From NCBI GenBank assembly GCA_003439945.1, contig QVRM01005378.1, forward strand, positions 1,079,501 through 1,143,500: a DNA stretch of 64,000 nucleotides. The letters are read 5' to 3'. A program made the translations under genes and the position numbers. The notes below the pieces were generated by a model. That model searched no databases and had not been told where the DNA came from. It saw only the letters and a list, made by a program, of their open reading frames with translations. This stretch comes from Dermanyssus gallinae. Lineage: Eukaryota; Arthropoda; Arachnida; Mesostigmata; Dermanyssidae. Below are positions 48,042-59,033 of this stretch, piece by piece (the stretch's first letter is position 1; the number at the start of each line of letters is the position of its first letter).

Positions 48042-49544
48042 ATGATACTCATTGCCGTCATTCCCGTGACTCTCGTGCTCGCCGTCGCCGCACTCTTGGC
48101 GGTGCAGATTCGACGCCTCGAAGGCTACTGGCGCGACACGGGCATTCCGCACGAATCGTACGCGTCCTACCTGTACACGAACTTTGTACGCTTTCGACGC
48201 GAGAACGTCTTCGACGTACTTCACGAGTACCGGCGGCGTTTCGGGCCTGTGTACGGCACGTATCAGGGCCTCAGACCGCTGCTGCGCATCGCGTCCGTCG
48301 ATGCCGCCACCGAAGTGCTGCGGCAAAACTTCTCGAGTCTGCCGCGCCGGAACCTCGACGTCGCAACCGGCAACCCGCTCTGGGATCGAACCATGTTCGC
48401 GCTGCCCTACGGCGAGTGGAAGCAGGTGCGCCACCTCAGCGGGGCCGCTCTCACCAACAACAAGCTTCGCGGCATTGCCGACACGCTCGAGCGACTCAGC
48501 GTGCGGCTCGCCGACAAGATGGTCGACGCCGCGCGAACGTCGGGCCGTCTCGACGCGTTCAACCACGCCCAGGGATTGATGCTCGACTGTATCGCGGCTG
48601 TCGTGTTCGGGCTCGAACTGGACGCCCTGTCGGACCCGGCCAATGCGTTCTGCGAGCACGCGCAGAACATCTTCGCGCCGGGACTCGCCGTGCAGCTGCT
48701 GACGACCGCCCCGTGGCTCATCAAGTACGTACCGTTTCTCCAGTTTCCGACGCGGAAGACGACGAAATTCTTCCAGGACTTCACCGCCTTCATGATCAAG
48801 GAACACCGGCAGCGAGCCGACGATCCGTCGAGGCAAGACGCAGACATCCTTAGCCTGTGGCTGCGCGAGCAGAAAAACCAGCCCGATGCACTCACCGACG
48901 ACACGATTGCGTCGCAGGCCTTCCTCTTCTTCGTCGCCGGATTCGAGACCGTGGCCGCCACGCTATACTATGCACTGTATTTTCTCGCCACACACCCCGA
49001 AGCGCAGGCCAATGCTGTTGCCGAAATTGCGTCGTCCGCATCCCAATCGGAGGGAACAACAACAACAACTAGCCGCTTCGACTACTACAACAGGTTGAAG
49101 TACGTCGAAGCGTGCGTTCTCGAGACTCTTCGACTCTGTCCAACAGACTTCGTCATTGATCGAGTGTGTGTCGAGCCGTGCTCGATTGCCGGGGTCCAGC
49201 TCAAGCCTGGCACAGCGGTTCAAATACCTATACCGGTCATCCAACGCGATTCCAGCTACTTTCCAGATCCGGACGAGTTTCGACCCGAGCGATTCCTTGA
49301 CGGTCCGTCTAAAATCGATGCATTCTTGGCATTCGGCGATGGCCCAAAAGGTTGCCTCGGCAAACGCTTAGCTCTCCTCCAAATCACCGTCGCTCTCAGC
49401 TGTATACTGACGCGGCTACACCTGGGCCGCTGCACGGAAACCCCTGATCAGCTCGACTGGGCCGAAGGAATGCCATTTCTTCCTTTGCCAAAGAAACCGC
49501 TTATAATTGCGTTGGATGAGAGAGTACCCGAGCTGCGCCGCTAG
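48042..49544 (+). CDS. Cytochrome P450, CYP3-clan-like, intronless
   Basis: This is a heme-thiolate monooxygenase of the ER membrane, probably acting on xenobiotics or endogenous lipophiles with NADPH-P450 reductase. The 500 residues are a normal length. A hydrophobic anchor (2-22) is followed by C-helix WKQVR (126-130), I-helix AGFETV (299-304) with the oxygen-activating Thr, K-helix ETLR (361-364), FRPERF (413-418) and heme loop FGDGPKGCLG (431-440) with Cys438 as heme ligand. The heme loop has Lys where FxxGxRxCxG normally has Arg. ITSQAF-like SQAFLFFVAGFE and LATHPEAQ suggest the CYP3 clan. ATG 48042 (A at -3) was chosen because the anchor starts there; the frame upstream lacks an ATG. 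The TAG stop is at 49542-49544. The gene lies inside MCEE intron 1 on the opposite strand and has no intron. No truncation or frameshift is seen. Confidence 0.95.
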   Translation: MILIAVIPVTLVLAVAALLAVQIRRLEGYWRDTGIPHESYASYLYTNFVRFRRENVFDVLHEYRRRFGPVYGTYQGLRPLLRIASVDAATEVLRQNFSSLPRRNLDVATGNPLWDRTMFALPYGEWKQVRHLSGAALTNNKLRGIADTLERLSVRLADKMVDAARTSGRLDAFNHAQGLMLDCIAAVVFGLELDALSDPANAFCEHAQNIFAPGLAVQLLTTAPWLIKYVPFLQFPTRKTTKFFQDFTAFMIKEHRQRADDPSRQDADILSLWLREQKNQPDALTDDTIASQAFLFFVAGFETVAATLYYALYFLATHPEAQANAVAEIASSASQSEGTTTTTSRFDYYNRLKYVEACVLETLRLCPTDFVIDRVCVEPCSIAGVQLKPGTAVQIPIPVIQRDSSYFPDPDEFRPERFLDGPSKIDAFLAFGDGPKGCLGKRLALLQITVALSCILTRLHLGRCTETPDQLDWAEGMPFLPLPKKPLIIALDERVPELRR

Positions 49545-49959
49545 CCAAATATAGTTGCGATATTTCTCTCTCTCTCTCCACGCGTTATAAACAGACTTGT
49601 ACACATGTCTTTACATTTTATTTACACATTGGTTATCCAATACTTCAACGGTATCAACATACATAAACTAAGACTGAGAAAGGAAAGATTTTCAGAGATG
49701 CGGTGTCACACAGAGAAGACTGACTGACTGTCTGCTGCAGCAGCAGCAGTAAAAACAAGCCGAGCACCTAGGTTGCCGACAGAGACAGAAATAAAAGGTG
49801 CTGTATTTGCAAAAGTCCTCCTTCCAGAACACTAATAGATAGCGCCGGAAGGCGATGATTTGAATGCTTTGCAAATCAATGACGGCAGTTAGCTTATCAA
49901 GTTGTCAAGAGACGTCGTAGAGCAAATACATATATACCATCAGTTCCAAGTTCATTTAC
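49545..49959. other. MCEE intron 1, start; 3' flank of P450
   Basis: Non-coding stretch between the two opposed genes, with a CT tract near 49566-49578 and a CAG run near 49738-49750. Confidence 0.65.
49790..49795 (+). promoter_or_regulatory. Candidate polyadenylation signal of P450
   Basis: AATAAA 246 nt past the P450 stop and 165 nt before MCEE exon 1, so the P450 transcript could end without overlapping the MCEE exon. Confidence 0.5.
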
Positions 49960-50133
49960 CTCAAGTCCCATCACGTCTCTCCAGAATGCCTGTTGCTTGT
50001 CGAGTGTCTTCGTCGCAATGGCGACGTGATTCAGTCTAGTGATGCGAAAACCTCGCGAGTCCAGACAAGCTGCCGATGTTGACAGGGACCTCAGCGCTGG
50101 TAATGCCGTTAAGTTCATCGCGCTTCGGAGCAT
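49960..50133 (-). CDS. MCEE: Methylmalonyl-CoA epimerase, exon 1 of 3
   Basis: The enzyme interconverts (S)- and (R)-methylmalonyl-CoA in the mitochondrial matrix, between propionyl-CoA carboxylase and B12-dependent mutase. ATG 50131-50133 starts 58 residues: an arginine/serine/alanine-rich presequence (MLRSAMNLTALPALRSLSTS) typical of mitochondrial import, then RITRLNHVAIATKTLDKQQA, the first VOC-fold strand with metal ligand His36, and FWRDVMGLE. The donor GAG|GTAAAT lies right after Glu58. Joined to exon 2 (45302-45094) and exon 3 (41612-41498) the frame stays intact and gives 165 residues, close to the mammalian length. An in-frame TAG upstream (about 50187-50189) bounds the start. The gene spans 8.6 kb. 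Intron 1 contains a P450 on the other strand and intron 2 a LINE. Confidence 0.94.
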
Positions 50134-51464
50134 AGCCCTTTCTCTCCCTTCGTCTGTATCTTCCAGTTCCAACCCCTCCGTCTATCAAACACGAATATCA
50201 ACTAAATAACGTGAACAAACAAATGCGGATACGTTATGCCCGTATACCTCATAGGAAACATACATCGCGATACACTGCGCAATACTCACTACTATATTAC
50301 AATATCGCAATTACGTCTATTCAGTCTATTTACTAATTGCCGTATATATTGGACTAATATTGCATATACTCGTATAAGTGGTCGACGAAGCATTCATCCG
50401 CCAAGCAAGTGCACTACATAAAGTCATTATTTTTTTCATGTTTCTATGCATGCTAGTCATGTTGACAAAATATATTATTGTACTATCTCTCTTTTATTTA
50501 AAGAAGTATCTCAAATTAAGTATGTGCGTTATTTGTATGGATTCAAAGTTCAGGCTCAAACCTGCCTTTACCTTCTACGTAGCACCGTTACGTGATCCCG
50601 GAATCGGCCTCTTAGAACAAGCGTTAAAGAACAAGTTAAAGGAATGCGCATGAACTAGAAACATTCATTTTCCCAAATGGCAACAGAATTCAAATTCTAA
50701 GTTTTATGAAAAATCATAGATCACCAAGCGCAGGCAGCTGTTCCTTGCAGGTCGCATCTCGCATCCTCACACGATAAACGCCCAGCTGCTGATGATTGCT
50801 CAGTAAGCGTACAGCATAGCGCGACAGATACTCAGTAAGCAAAAGGCCAATATAATCCAGGAGTCGACAGCTTAAGCGCGCTGGGTGTCTCGCCCACAGC
50901 GAGATTGCGCTTCTACCAATGTAGCTAGCGCCAATCATTGATACAATACGACGATGATTTTTTTTATTATCAGTCTATTATAATATTAGTCTCGTCTCGT
51001 TTCCGAGTCAGAGTGGTGGGGGGGGAGAGCACCACGAGCTACTACTCGTGGGTTGGAGGGTCCCGCCGTACCAGACAGAGACATATGTGCATAACAAAAT
51101 CCCAAAACCTCCTACGTAAAACGGATCATCTTGCATCATGTCAATGAGCTTTAGAATTGTTTGTGAAAAGGACCTTACGGCTAGGCGCGCGCGCGAGCCA
51201 ACGTAGCGCTCCACCCGCTTTCTGGGCAGGACAACAAAGGTCCAACAATGGTCCTGCACTACACTATCTACGCATTATAGGGCGCGGTTCAAACCGATCC
51301 TAACCAACCGGCCCTCACCCAACGGCCGCGCCACAATGCTCACACCGTTTCGCGTCAAAAACCCACCGTCCTCAATCGTCACAACGGCAGATCACCAGCT
51401 GACGACGACGACACGAAACAAATATGAACCGATGCAACTTCCAACCGATTTCTGAGCGGAGTCT
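50134..51464. other. Intergenic, 5' flank of MCEE
   Basis: It should include the MCEE promoter. No other gene is supported; the short frame at 50378-50653 has no recognisable domain. Confidence 0.5.
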
Positions 51465-51650
51465 AACTTTTTCGGGCTGATCCTCTGGGCACCTATTAAC
51501 GTCCACAGAGTTGCTTTCGCATTGCTTCGACAGACGGACCCCATGAATACATATGTGCAACTATGGGGATCGAACCCGTGCACCTATGTGTCTCCACCGC
51601 CATTGCGAGGCGCACACGAATGCACCCTCCAAGCCACCACCGGGCTCGAC
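51465..51650 (-). mobile_element. tRNA-derived SINE, family A, copy 3
   Basis: The minus strand starts GTCGAGCCCGGTGGTGGCTTG (head at about 51650), has B-box GGTTCGATCCCC (about 51566-51577), then GTTGCACATATGTATTCATG and GGGTCCGTCTGTCGAAGCAATG, and a decayed 3' part ending CCCGAAAAAG near 51465. Clearly the same family as the copy at 36519. No convincing target-site duplication was found. Confidence 0.75.
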
Positions 51651-52419
51651 CTGAGAGAAGTCTGGCTTCTGGAGGAGTCTGGACCTTTTGGCGCCAGCAT
51701 ATCCAATGATTCGCGGACCAATACACAGACAACCGAGAAAGGTTTGACTCAAGGACTGAGAAAGTATAGACTAAACAACAGAACATCCTATTCGTCGCTG
51801 TTCTACCCACCAGACGTACGTCCGCGTACTGTCACTCATCCGAGGCCTAGCCTCTTGACGATAGAGTTGCCGTCGTACGGAGTTCTACATCTCCGGTTGA
51901 CTTGCCGTAACGTCCTCGTTACGTTTCGTGGAGAAGCGTCGTTACAATATAACCTAACCATAACACAAACGCAAACATCATATAGACTTGCCAGAGCAAG
52001 GAAAAGCGATCTTGCTCGTAACGTACAGAAAGCATCATACCACATGGAAACAACTTGTATATTCAAACGATACACATGAAATAATATGTTATCAACCGTA
52101 TCACTGCCGTCATTAGGCCCGTCGTTTCCCCCGTCATGAAATGCGTCTATCTAACGTCAACACATTTACTCTTTCTGTATATAAGCAATGCATATGATAT
52201 CGATACACAAAGCGACGTCTTCAAATACGGTTTGTAAGAAAATGGTCAGGACCAATAAATACCAACAAGCCTCTCATTACGGGGGTTGGCGTGTAAGTTT
52301 AAGGAGACTCGGTGGCACCTCTGAGGGGGGGGTACAGGTCACCGTGTCGAGTCTCCGACGCAAGTTCATCAATTTTACACCCAATATGTATTTACTAGAT
52401 ATTAGGCATACAGTAGATG

Positions 52420-52420
<1 letters not shown>
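51651..52420. other. Intergenic, nothing recognised
   Basis: No gene or repeat family is recognised before the (TA)n/SINE cluster at 52.4 kb. Confidence 0.45.
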
Positions 52421-52501
<81 letters not shown>

Positions 52502-52516
52502 TATATATATATATAG
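52421..52516. repeat. (TA)n microsatellite
   Basis: About 95 bp of TA, broken once by TTAATA, immediately upstream of a tRNA-like SINE. Confidence 0.98.
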
Positions 52517-52530
52517 ATAAATATATACAT

Positions 52531-52719
52531 ACCGAGCAAGGTGGCTTAGTGGCAAAGCCTTTGCCTTGCATTCGGGAGGACTGGGTTCGAACCCCAGACC
52601 GGCCACTCTTAAATTGGTTTGCATGGTTTCCAATTTAAACAAGGTAAATGCCGGAGTGGAGTAAACTTAGCCATGACATGAAAAATCCGTACACGGGCAA
52701 TTGCCTTACGGGAAATCTA

Positions 52720-52721
<2 letters not shown>
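52531..52721 (+). mobile_element. tRNA-derived SINE, family B
   Basis: It has the split RNA polymerase III promoter of a tRNA: A-box GTGGCTTAGTGG at 52541-52552 and B-box GGTTCGAACCCC at 52584-52595 inside a perfect T-arm (CTGGG/CCCAG). The acceptor ends do not pair, so it is not a tRNA gene. A body with an inverted AAATTGG/CCAATTT pair (52611-52617, 52630-52636) and ATGCCGGAGTGGAGTAAACT follows. It ends ACGGGAAATCTAAAA and runs straight into a second TA array (52722-52750). It differs from family A in head and body. Confidence 0.75.

Positions 52722-52750
<29 letters not shown>
52722..52750. repeat. (TA)n array at SINE 3' end
   Basis: Directly continues the 3' end of the family B SINE and may be its tail or part of the target site. 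Confidence 0.95.
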
Positions 52751-52751
<1 letters not shown>

Positions 52752-55720
52752 CTCCGTAGCTTTAATATGGGTTAATCCTCGCTAATCCAACGCCCACTCT
52801 GGAGAGATTTTGGAAGAGGCACCGGCATCGGGTGGATAAGCGGTCGGACAAACACCACAGCTAGAAAACGAACTTACTTGAAGACTTAAAAAGGTAAACG
52901 TGTTAATGCCTACAGAGCAAAGCCCAAGCTGGCGACAGCAAAACACAAACAACAGGAAAAAAACTCACCAGTATCCAGACGTTACATTTGCAAAAGTACA
53001 GTCTTCTTGCTGTTAGCAGCACAAAACTTGCGACCCACTGGCTTGCACGGCGGGGGTGCGCACTTCGAGAAAACTAAATAGAAGAACGGGTCAACGCACA
53101 TGCGATGGTCGCCGTTTTCAGCTGTTACGAATGATACAAACGCGTCGCCACGTCACCGCGTTCTCTTCTTGAAGAAGAGAAATTAAGGCAAAAACACCCT
53201 CACACATCTAGAGAGGGATTTAATTATCTCTACTTCTCTGTTTATCTGCCCCCCCCCCCGTCTCTCTCTCTCTCTCTTTGGACCGTACCGTCGCGTCGAA
53301 AATATGGTGCAGTTGTCGACGGCACTCGAGAAGATTAAGAAGAGAAAGTGGGAAGATTTGTCTGACAGGCTTGAAGCGTAATTATGAAGAAAAAAAAAAC
53401 TACTAACGCAGCTGGGCGTTACACACAGTTCCCTAGCAAGACCAGGGAACGCTACCTCCTCGCACGGTTGCTGTCTCTTATATTTCACATCTAGAGCCAC
53501 ATATTTGTCTTTGTCGTTGTCCCTGCACCTCTGCGCATGTGTGGTTCGATGGAGAGACATCCCGCGCTATCTATCTGTCGCGGACCTCTCTTAACTCTAT
53601 ATTTGCCCCACACTTCTTCTCAGTTCGTGTAAAACGATTTTTTTCCTAGCGGTTGGTTCAATCCCCAACGGGAGCGCCCCACTCCGGTCGTCCGAATCTT
53701 GCATCGTCGATACATTTACCAACCATCCAAACAAAATGTCCGTAACATCGTGAACAGTCGTGAACACAGGCGACAAATGTCGAGAAGTACGTTCATAGAC
53801 CCATAGTCCGTCTGATGGCGTACGCACGAAAAGGAGCACCGTACACGAAACGCAGAAACGTCCAAAATACAATGGTCAAAACACGTTGTTTTACCCTTAT
53901 ATTTTGCGGCAATATGCGGCGTCGACTAGTCGACGTTCACTAATACATCGCCTTAGTCGTTTGTCACTCTATGTGTAGTTGTCGCCTTCTCGTTAATAAG
54001 AAGTTCGTTTGTAAACAGCAGCAAACTGAAGTCCCCCAGGTAACGTGTCACGCTTTTGACCCCTATTCCCGCTACACCACTAGTCACTAGGATTGTACCG
54101 TTGTTGACGTTACATTTCCGCGTTGCACCCAATAATCCAGCGGCGTTTCCCGTCGGGATGTTTTTCTCTGGTCTCTAACATGGTTGCCGGAAGCAGCAGT
54201 AGCAGTAGCCAATAGTTCTGACATGACTGTGAAAAAGTTGCATGGTAAGTGAATCTGGGCTGCCTAACGGCGTGCGGCATGACACTGTGAGCGTGTTGTC
54301 ATGACAGACAGAGTACTTTCGAAGCTTATTCCGCTCGGCCAACTTAAACTAGCGTTCAAGCCGCATTTTCTTGCATCACTCGAAGGTTAAGCAACGTAAC
54401 AATATAGAGCTCAGGTGCGCGTTGACTTACGAAATAAGTCTAGTTCATTCCAAGAAGTAACAGTAACAAAAGAGAGACGTAGGTGTAAGCTATCTGTCGG
54501 GGTGATCAGATGATGATGATGGCGTCTTCATTCAATAAAGACACACAGAATAATTGAGGAAAACATCGTCTGACTAGACTCGAACTGATTGCTCTGCCTA
54601 CAGCTTATAGGAACAATTGTTATTATACAATAGAGGAATAGCCGTATCCTCCGTAACAGCAATACAACACCAATTACTCTAGGGCGTAGGCGATTGTGAA
54701 TGGCAAATAAATTCATATAATGCTTGCTTGATATGAGTATTGCACACCATTACAGCCTATTGATAGTCTGTATTTATAATAGAGCGCATTGTCTCCCTGT
54801 TGCGATCATTCGCGCTCTTTCCCGCGAGCTGACAGCTGAACCCTACGTATTGAGCTGAGAGCTGATACTTTGTAAGAGCAAATGGCCATGCACGTGACGA
54901 CCAGTTGAAGAAGCCGAGTATAAAATGAGACAAAACTTTAAAAAATGCAAACTGAAGTAGCTGACGATTTGCATCGCTTAGGAATAAGCAAGAAACACGT
55001 TTTCGCTCTCATAGAACGTAATTTAGAGAAAACAGAGCACTTCCAGGTTTCACATAAGAAAAAGTTAAGCACCTATAGGGGCGCCTTCGCTAGTCCCGCA
55101 GCTTTTCCATCTTCGTTCCAAATATTTTACACTTTCGGTTGCGTTCCTTAGTCTCCTTACTCTTTTCTCGGAAGACATTCAACAAACCGTTCCAATTCTC
55201 CTGCTCCATGCAGTCCTGTCCTTAATTTTTCTGACTGCCTCATTAGCCATGAAACGACCTTCTATAAAGCTTCAGCCGCCTTATGCCAAAATCCATTCGA
55301 AAGGCTAGAATTTCTCCAATATGTTCGCAGTGGACTGTGCTGCCTCCTTGTACTTTAAAGGCCTGCAGCACCGTAAACAAGCAAGAAATGGAGAAGCTGA
55401 TGAGGACAGATCAGGCTTATCGTCCTCATCGTCGGTGTCAGCCTTCTTGCTTTCTCCGTATAATTTCCTTCTTATTTCGCAATAGATAATATCTGAACTT
55501 TGCAACTAGCTCAGAGTCTTTCGGCTTGCATATACACTTTAACACAACCAGCTCCAATATCTTCGTAGTGGAAAGGATTCCAAGGGCATCATGTGTGGAT
55601 ATGCGGGATCCTAGGCTTGTTGAAACGAATAAAGGTTATCTTTCTCTGAGAAACCTGATCACCTTATAATTCGGACCCTGGTCCTTCAGGTCATGTTCTG
55701 CTTACCCTAAACGTCCGAGA
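52751..55720. other. 3-kb interval without recognised gene
   Basis: Frames at 53183-53560, 54945-55151 and 55305-55505 are open but match no family I know. A polyC/CT tract lies at 53250-53278. A B-box-like GGTTCAATCCCC near 53654 has no partner A-box. Confidence 0.45.
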
Positions 55721-55721
55721 A

Positions 55722-57078
55722 CAACCTATTTCAAAAGTTCGAACGTATCAAAATACATCCTAGTCACTTCTTATGTGTCGAGAAATGGTGGGATTTTCTA
55801 ACGAAAAATGGGGTCGGACAAAATTATTGGAAAAGTTGTTGAATATTTCATTACTATATGCGTTACTATATGCAAGTTGCATAACTTTTCGAATGCTAGC
55901 AGTCAAAAGATTATGGTGATTGGCCGTTGCGATTTCGTTTGATCGCTTTTCCCGTGCAACGTATCGGCGTGAATTTGAAAAATTGAGAAAAAAGAGTTTC
56001 GAGTGGTTATCAAGCATTTTTATTTCAAGTGAAAACTGAGTTAGACGAGGTGTACGGTGACTCTGCGCCATGTTTTGCCACTGTTTCCAACTGGATTAAT
56101 GAGTTAAAAAGAGGTCGCAGGAGCACCGAGGATGAACTACGTTCAGGACGCCCAAAAACGGCAACTGTTGAGGAAAACGTGGAAAAAGTGCGGAAAATCG
56201 TTGCCGCAGATAAGCGAGTGAACATTAGGGAGATAGCGGAGGCCTTGGGGATCAGTTTGGGTAGAGTGCATTTGATCCTGCACGAAAACTTGAAGATGAA
56301 AAAGCTCAGAGCAAAATGGATGCCGCATTTGCTCAACCAAGGCCAAAAAGACGCGCGTGTTTCCGCTTCACAGCGAAATTTGGCCAAGATGTCGAAAAAT
56401 CCGTCGGATTTTTGGCGCAGATTCGTGACCGTCGATGAAAGCTGGGTCCATCACTACACTCCCGAGACCCAAGAAGCATCTCGTCAATGGTGTGCACCTG
56501 GTGAAGGACCTCCGAAGAGGGTGCGGACAACGGCATCGGCCGGAAAGATGATGGCTACGGTTTTTTGGGACCAACGTGGAATAATTCTGGTCGACTACCT
56601 TGAGAGCGGTAAAACGATCACGGGAGAATATTATGCAAGACTGTTGGACTGCCTGAAGCAAGAACTCATCGTGAAACGGCCCGCTTTGCAGAAGAAGGTT
56701 GTCCTGTTTCACCAGGACAATGCTCCCGCACACAAGTCGCGGCAAGCAACGGCAAAACTGGCCCAACTGAGGTTCGAACTTATTGAACAACCTTCCTATT
56801 CTCCAGACCTGGCCCCCTCTGATTATTTCCTCTTCGGACATTTGAAGAATTGTCTCGGTGGAAAGCGTTTTTCCAGCAATGAAGAGGTTAAGGCTGCTGT
56901 CAATGCCTATTTTCAGTCTAAAAACGCGGAATTCTACTCAAGAGGTATAAATGCTCTGAAATCTCGGTGGGAAAAGTGTATTGAGCTTCTCGGGGAGTAT
57001 ATCGAATAAGAAAAAATTAAAAACAAGATTTGGAAAATTCTTGGTTTTCATTTTAAGAACTTGTTGAACTACCTGTAA
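55722..57078 (+). mobile_element. Mariner-family DNA transposon
   Basis: The transposase remnant (55982-57009) is followed by 3' sequence whose minus strand begins TACAGGTAGTTCAACAAGTTC, a plausible terminal inverted repeat ending near 57078 at a TA. The left side contains CTATTTCAAAAGTTCGAACG (about 55727), which matches the right end only imperfectly (TTCAA..AAGTTC), so the left boundary is approximate and the repeats have diverged. Confidence 0.65.
55982..57009 (+). pseudogene. Mariner DD34D transposase, N-terminal frameshift
   Basis: Mariner transposases cut and paste DNA at TA dinucleotides. Here the first codons (IEKKEFRVVIKHFYFK, 55982-56029) lie in one frame and hit a stop. The rest, from KTELDEVYGDSAP on (56032-57009), is open in another. 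In intact relatives a few residues lie between these parts, so a small deletion with frameshift is inferred. The remaining 326 codons include the helix-turn-helix (NIREIAEALGISLGRVHLIL), VDESW (Asp at 56434), HQDNAPAHKS (Asp at 56716), and SPDLAPSDYFLF (Asp at 56821). The spacing is 93 and 34 residues, the DD34D arrangement. The stop is TAA 57007-57009. The catalytic centre is intact but the protein lacks a proper N-terminus, so the copy is probably not autonomous. Confidence 0.9.
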
Positions 57079-57124
57079 AAGGGTAAATGAGATAAAAATA
57101 AAAAGCACTGACCGACTCTCTCAC

Positions 57125-57808
<684 letters not shown>

Positions 57809-57821
57809 AATCATAAATATA
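57809..57821. repeat. Target-site duplication, SINE family A copy 4
   Basis: AATCATAAATATA matches 58006-58018 (AATCATATATATA) with one mismatch on the other side of the SINE. Confidence 0.75.
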
Positions 57822-58005
57822 AAAAATCCTTTCGGGTCTGACTCTCAGCCAAGACTAAACGTCCATGGGACGTCTTTTCGCTGCATTGCTTCATAGACGG
57901 ACCCCAAAAACACAAATGTGCAACGGTAGGGCTCGAACTCGCGCACCTATGTGTCTCCTCCGGTCGCGAGGCGCAGACGCATGTTACTACGCCACCGGGC
58001 TCGAC
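57822..58005 (-). mobile_element. tRNA-derived SINE, family A, copy 4
   Basis: The minus strand starts GTCGAGCCCGGTGGCGTAGTA, reads CGTCTGCGCCTCGCGACCGG, B-box GTTCGAGCCCTACC, GTTGCACATTTGTGTTTTTG, GGGTCCGTCTATGAAGCAATG, TCTTGGCTGAGAGTCAG and ends CCCGAAAGGATTTTTT. Head, promoter, body and tail match the copy at 36519. The 13-bp near-identical flanks (57809-57821, 58006-58018) support retrotransposition. Confidence 0.85.
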
Positions 58006-58009
58006 AATC

Positions 58010-58040
<31 letters not shown>

Positions 58041-58096
58041 CACACACGAGTATAGTGTATACGTGTACATAACCATGTCTGTGTACATACTACATG

Positions 58097-58099
<3 letters not shown>

Positions 58100-58171
<72 letters not shown>
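58100..58171. repeat. (TA)n microsatellite
   Basis: About 70 bp of TA with one GTATA interruption. A shorter array lies at 58011-58040, beside the SINE head. Confidence 0.97.
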
Positions 58172-58578
58172 TGTATATACCACATACATGCATAATGTCA
58201 CAAGCATTCCCGCCACTCACTGCCACGGGGTGTCACGGGTTGATTCGATGCTTCCTCACCTAGAACATCGAGATGACGGGGTCGCTTGCTGATGAGCTCT
58301 TCTTAACACTTCGACTACTACCACTACTTCGACTACAACTACTACTACTACTACTACTGCTTGTACTACTACTTCGACTACAACAACCGCAACTCCTCGC
58401 GCCTCCTCGCGCTGCGATGGGCTGTTATTCTCTTGGCGCGAACTTCAGCCGGTAGAGACCGTAAACGGTCAGGCTCATCGACACTATACTCAGCGCCATC
58501 ATGCTCTGGACCGCCATCCGATGAAGCCGGTCGAACACGCGGTTTCGCATCCTAGTGTTGAACCACTTCATTTTAATG

Positions 58579-58613
<35 letters not shown>

Positions 58614-58986
58614 TCACCGATGCGCGACGCGTCTCACCGGCCGGCGAGCGAGTCAAGTCGGAGCGACGCTACAAACGAATCGAACAATCAGCAACAAGCA
58701 ACAGCAGCAGCAGCAGCAGCAGAAGAAGAATCGCACGGCGAGCGAACGACGTTCGAATCCGTGTTGACACAATCCGTGGTGTCGCAGAGCAAACGGCATC
58801 ACCACGACCGCCGCCGCCGCCGCAACCCGCTCTCTGTTTATTTACATCGCGTATATCATAGCGATCTCCGAGCAGAAGCATCCATCCGTTCGATTATTAT
58901 CCGTCCAAACACGACGGCTGCTGCTGCTGCTGCTGTTCGTGTCTTGACCGTGTCTTGACGAAAAAAGCTGCTTGCGAATGCCGGTA

Positions 58987-58991
<5 letters not shown>

Positions 58992-59031
<40 letters not shown>
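58992..59031. repeat. (TA)n microsatellite
   Basis: About 40 bp of pure TA. Confidence 0.96.

Positions 59032-59033
<2 letters not shown>

Noticed and set aside
47859..48836. Long minus-strand open frame of 325 codons
   Set aside because: It lies opposite the P450 coding sequence, has no domain, and is explained by the GC-rich codon use of that gene.
52531..52603. Functional tRNA gene
   Set aside because: T-arm and promoter boxes are good but the acceptor stem does not pair, and a SINE-like body follows.
53650..53670. B-box-like GGTTCAATCCCC
   Set aside because: No A-box at the expected distance and no similarity to the SINE families in the window.
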